From Mycolicibacter terrae (GTDB taxonomy: Bacteria; Actinomycetota; Actinomycetes; Mycobacteriales; Mycobacteriaceae): a stretch of 64,000 bases of DNA. Positions 62,493 to 64,000 of this stretch are shown one piece after another (the first letter of the stretch is position 1; each line of letters begins with the position of its first letter). Location: the NCBI RefSeq assembly GCF_010727125.1, contig NZ_AP022564.1, forward strand, positions 3,720,001 through 3,784,000, written 5' to 3'. Made by a program: the position numbers and the translations under genes. The notes below the pieces were generated by a model. It saw only the letters and a program-made list of their open reading frames with translations. It was not told the DNA's origin and did not search any database.

Positions 62493-63037
62493 CAGCTCGC
62501 ATCCCCGAAGCCCCCGGCCTGCGCGACCTCGGTCTGGTCAACTGGCTGGTCTGCAAAGTCGTCGCCGCCCGCCAGCACGTGCCCCGGGCGCACCTGTTCA
62601 CCACGCTGGGCCAGCACAAGCGGTTGATGTGGTCCTGGCTGCCGTTCGGCGGGGTGCTGATGCGGGGCGGCAAGCTCTCCACTCGCGACACCGAGCTGGT
62701 GATCCTGCGGGTGGGCCACCTGCGGGACAGCAGATACGAACTGCAGCATCACCGCCGGATGGCCGCCGCGGCCGGCTTGGACGACGCCACCCAGGCCCGC
62801 ATCTTCGAGGGCCCCGGCGGCCCCCATTTCGACGAGCTCACCGATCGCCAGCGCGTCATGCTGATCGCGATCGACGAACTCGTGCAGTCCCGCACCCTCT
62901 CCGATGCCACCTGGGAGCAGTTGTCCGAGCACCTGGATCGTCCCCGGCTGATCGAATTCGTCATGCTGACATCGCAATACGACGCGCTGGCCGCCACGCT
63001 GAGCGCCCTGCGGGTGCCGCTGGACTTCGACGAGTAG
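62489..63037 (+). CDS. AhpD/carboxymuconolactone-decarboxylase-like protein (Rv0464c)
   Basis: The 182-residue helical protein has the AhpD-like core (LSTRDTELVILRVGHLRDSR followed by YELQHHRRMA). The redox CxxC of true AhpD is not present, so peroxidase activity is unlikely. It starts at GTG 62489 inside the ramB stop (GTGA), so translation is coupled. Confidence 0.88.
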   Translation: MTARIPEAPGLRDLGLVNWLVCKVVAARQHVPRAHLFTTLGQHKRLMWSWLPFGGVLMRGGKLSTRDTELVILRVGHLRDSRYELQHHRRMAAAAGLDDATQARIFEGPGGPHFDELTDRQRVMLIAIDELVQSRTLSDATWEQLSEHLDRPRLIEFVMLTSQYDALAATLSALRVPLDFDE

Positions 63038-63043
63038 CGCTGC

Positions 63044-64000
63044 GTGACAGCTACCGTTAGCCACGACCTGGCCGTCGCCGGGGGCGGGATCCTGCTGATC
63101 GCGGTCGTGCTGATCGTCGTCGGGCGAGCGCTGGCACGCCGTGGCGCCGGCCCGCTGGTCACCCGCAAGGTTCCCCATGCGCTGTGCGGGCTGTTCGCCG
63201 CGGTGGCCGCGTTCCAGCTGTCCCACGGGGCGGTGGTGGCGGGCGTGCTGGCCGTCGCGACGGTGGCATTGGCGTTCATCGTGGAGCGGGGCCTGGTCCC
63301 GGTTCCCGGGGTCTTCGATGGCACCCGTTCCCGCGACTACGGGCTGGTCGGCTTCGCGGCCGGGGCACTCGTCGCGGTGCTGGCGTTCTGGCCGGATCGG
63401 GTGGCGATCGCCGCAGGTGTGGTGGTGCTGGGTCTGGCCGACGCGGGCGCGGCCCTGATCGGGGACCGCTACGGCCGCCACCGGGTGGAAGCCGGCGGCG
63501 GTGTGCGCTCCCTGGAGGGCTCGGTGGCCTTCGTGGCGATCGCCTTCGCCGTGTCGTTCGTGTTCTGCCGGGTCGGCCTCGAACTGAATTCGTTCATGGC
63601 GGTGGCGGTTTCGTTGTTCGTCGCGGTGACGACGGCAGCGGTCGAGCTGCTGGTCTGGCCGGCGGCGGACAACCTGCTGATCACACCGTGGGTGGCGCTG
63701 CTGCTGCACGTCGCGCGCGAGCTGTCCACCGACGACGCGCTGCGCTGGTTGGCCGCGGCCGTATTCGGTTGCGCCATCGTGCCGTTCATGCTCCGGATGC
63801 GCTGGCTGGATCTGCCGGGCGCGCTCTGCGGTGGTCTGATCGCCGGGGTGGCCGTCGGCCTCGGCGGGTGGGCGTGGATCATCCCGGCCGCCGTCTTCTT
63901 CTCACTGACCAGCCTGCTCACCGGGTATCGCCGACCCACCCGGGCCGGGGGCATGCGCACCATGAGTCAGGTCGCGGTGAACGCCAGCCTACCGGTGCTG
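63044..64000 (+). CDS. DUF92/phytol-kinase-like membrane protein, C-terminus cut by window edge
   Basis: The reading frame opens at GTG 63044, 6 bp after the AhpD-like stop, and is open for 319 codons to the window edge. It has eight or more membrane helices. TRKVPHALCGLFA resembles the RKxxH motif of the dolichol/phytol kinase and CTP-dependent lipid kinase family. GLADAGAALIGDRYGR is typical of CTP-binding segments, and EGSVAFVAIAF follows. A lipid kinase using CTP is the best guess. Confidence 0.8.
   Translation, partial: MTATVSHDLAVAGGGILLIAVVLIVVGRALARRGAGPLVTRKVPHALCGLFAAVAAFQLSHGAVVAGVLAVATVALAFIVERGLVPVPGVFDGTRSRDYGLVGFAAGALVAVLAFWPDRVAIAAGVVVLGLADAGAALIGDRYGRHRVEAGGGVRSLEGSVAFVAIAFAVSFVFCRVGLELNSFMAVAVSLFVAVTTAAVELLVWPAADNLLITPWVALLLHVARELSTDDALRWLAAAVFGCAIVPFMLRMRWLDLPGALCGGLIAGVAVGLGGWAWIIPAAVFFSLTSLLTGYRRPTRAGGMRTMSQVAVNASLPVL

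Overview
The window looks like part of a chromosome from a mycobacterium (family Mycobacteriaceae). GC is high, GTG starts are common, and gene order follows the M. tuberculosis Rv0463-Rv0513 neighbourhood, running mostly in reverse. Diagnostic genes present are senX3-regX3, mshA, hbhA, icl, ramB, an Rv0485-like ROK regulator and ribosomal protein bS22. The species cannot be named from this window. Family assignments rest on motifs and remembered homologues; no database search was run.

Layout. 1-6.2 kb: a cut-off PHP-domain protein, then a leftward haem operon hemA-hemC-hemD-hemB plus a small membrane protein. 6.3-16.3 kb: glutaredoxin, SnoaL-like protein, SerB1-like phosphatase, HadA-like dehydratase, PlsC acyltransferase, GalE2-like epimerase, bS22, an excisionase-type DNA-binding protein, proC, thioesterase, sugar isomerase, a membrane protein and Ppx/GppA phosphatase. 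16.4-17.2 kb: an Rv0495c-like cysteine-rich protein.

17.2-39.4 kb: an accessory block lying between the Rv0495c homologue and regX3. M. tuberculosis carries Rv0492c-Rv0494 in that place. The block holds a MacB-type ABC exporter, an FAD oxidase, an amidase, an SRPBCC protein and a 13E12-family HNH protein with a perfect LexA box at its start. Its largest part is a leftward three-gene assembly line: FAAL-ACP-KS-AT-KR-ACP polyketide synthase, then C-A-PCP-KASIII-KASIII(degenerate) synthetase, then NAD(P)-dependent reductase. The adenylation pocket reads close to the serine code. This suggests a 3-hydroxyacyl-serine lipid that is further processed or released by the unusual tandem KASIII tail. 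This is the strongest candidate for an undescribed system.

39.5-50.2 kb: regX3, senX3 (separated by a MIRU-like repeat), gpm1, a YbjN-like protein, mshA, and a ROK regulator preceded by a newly noticed leaderless polycysteine leader ORF. These are followed by an SDR, an L,D-transpeptidase lipoprotein, murB, a DUF2505 protein and a nitrilase-family hydrolase. 50.2-57.5 kb: two tandem DUF2993 proteins, deoC, small secreted and membrane proteins, hbhA, an XRE regulator, a DUF445 protein, a TetR regulator and a secreted protein. 57.5-64 kb: fadB2, icl, acyl-ACP thioesterase, ramB, an AhpD-like protein and a cut-off DUF92/phytol-kinase-like membrane protein.

No tRNA, rRNA, insertion sequence or CRISPR array was seen. 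No gene-free stretch exceeds 300 bases. The longest are 59881-60162 (icl promoter, RamB-like motifs), 17207-17462 (exporter promoter region), 58375-58593 (terminator) and 45476-45685 (polycysteine leader).
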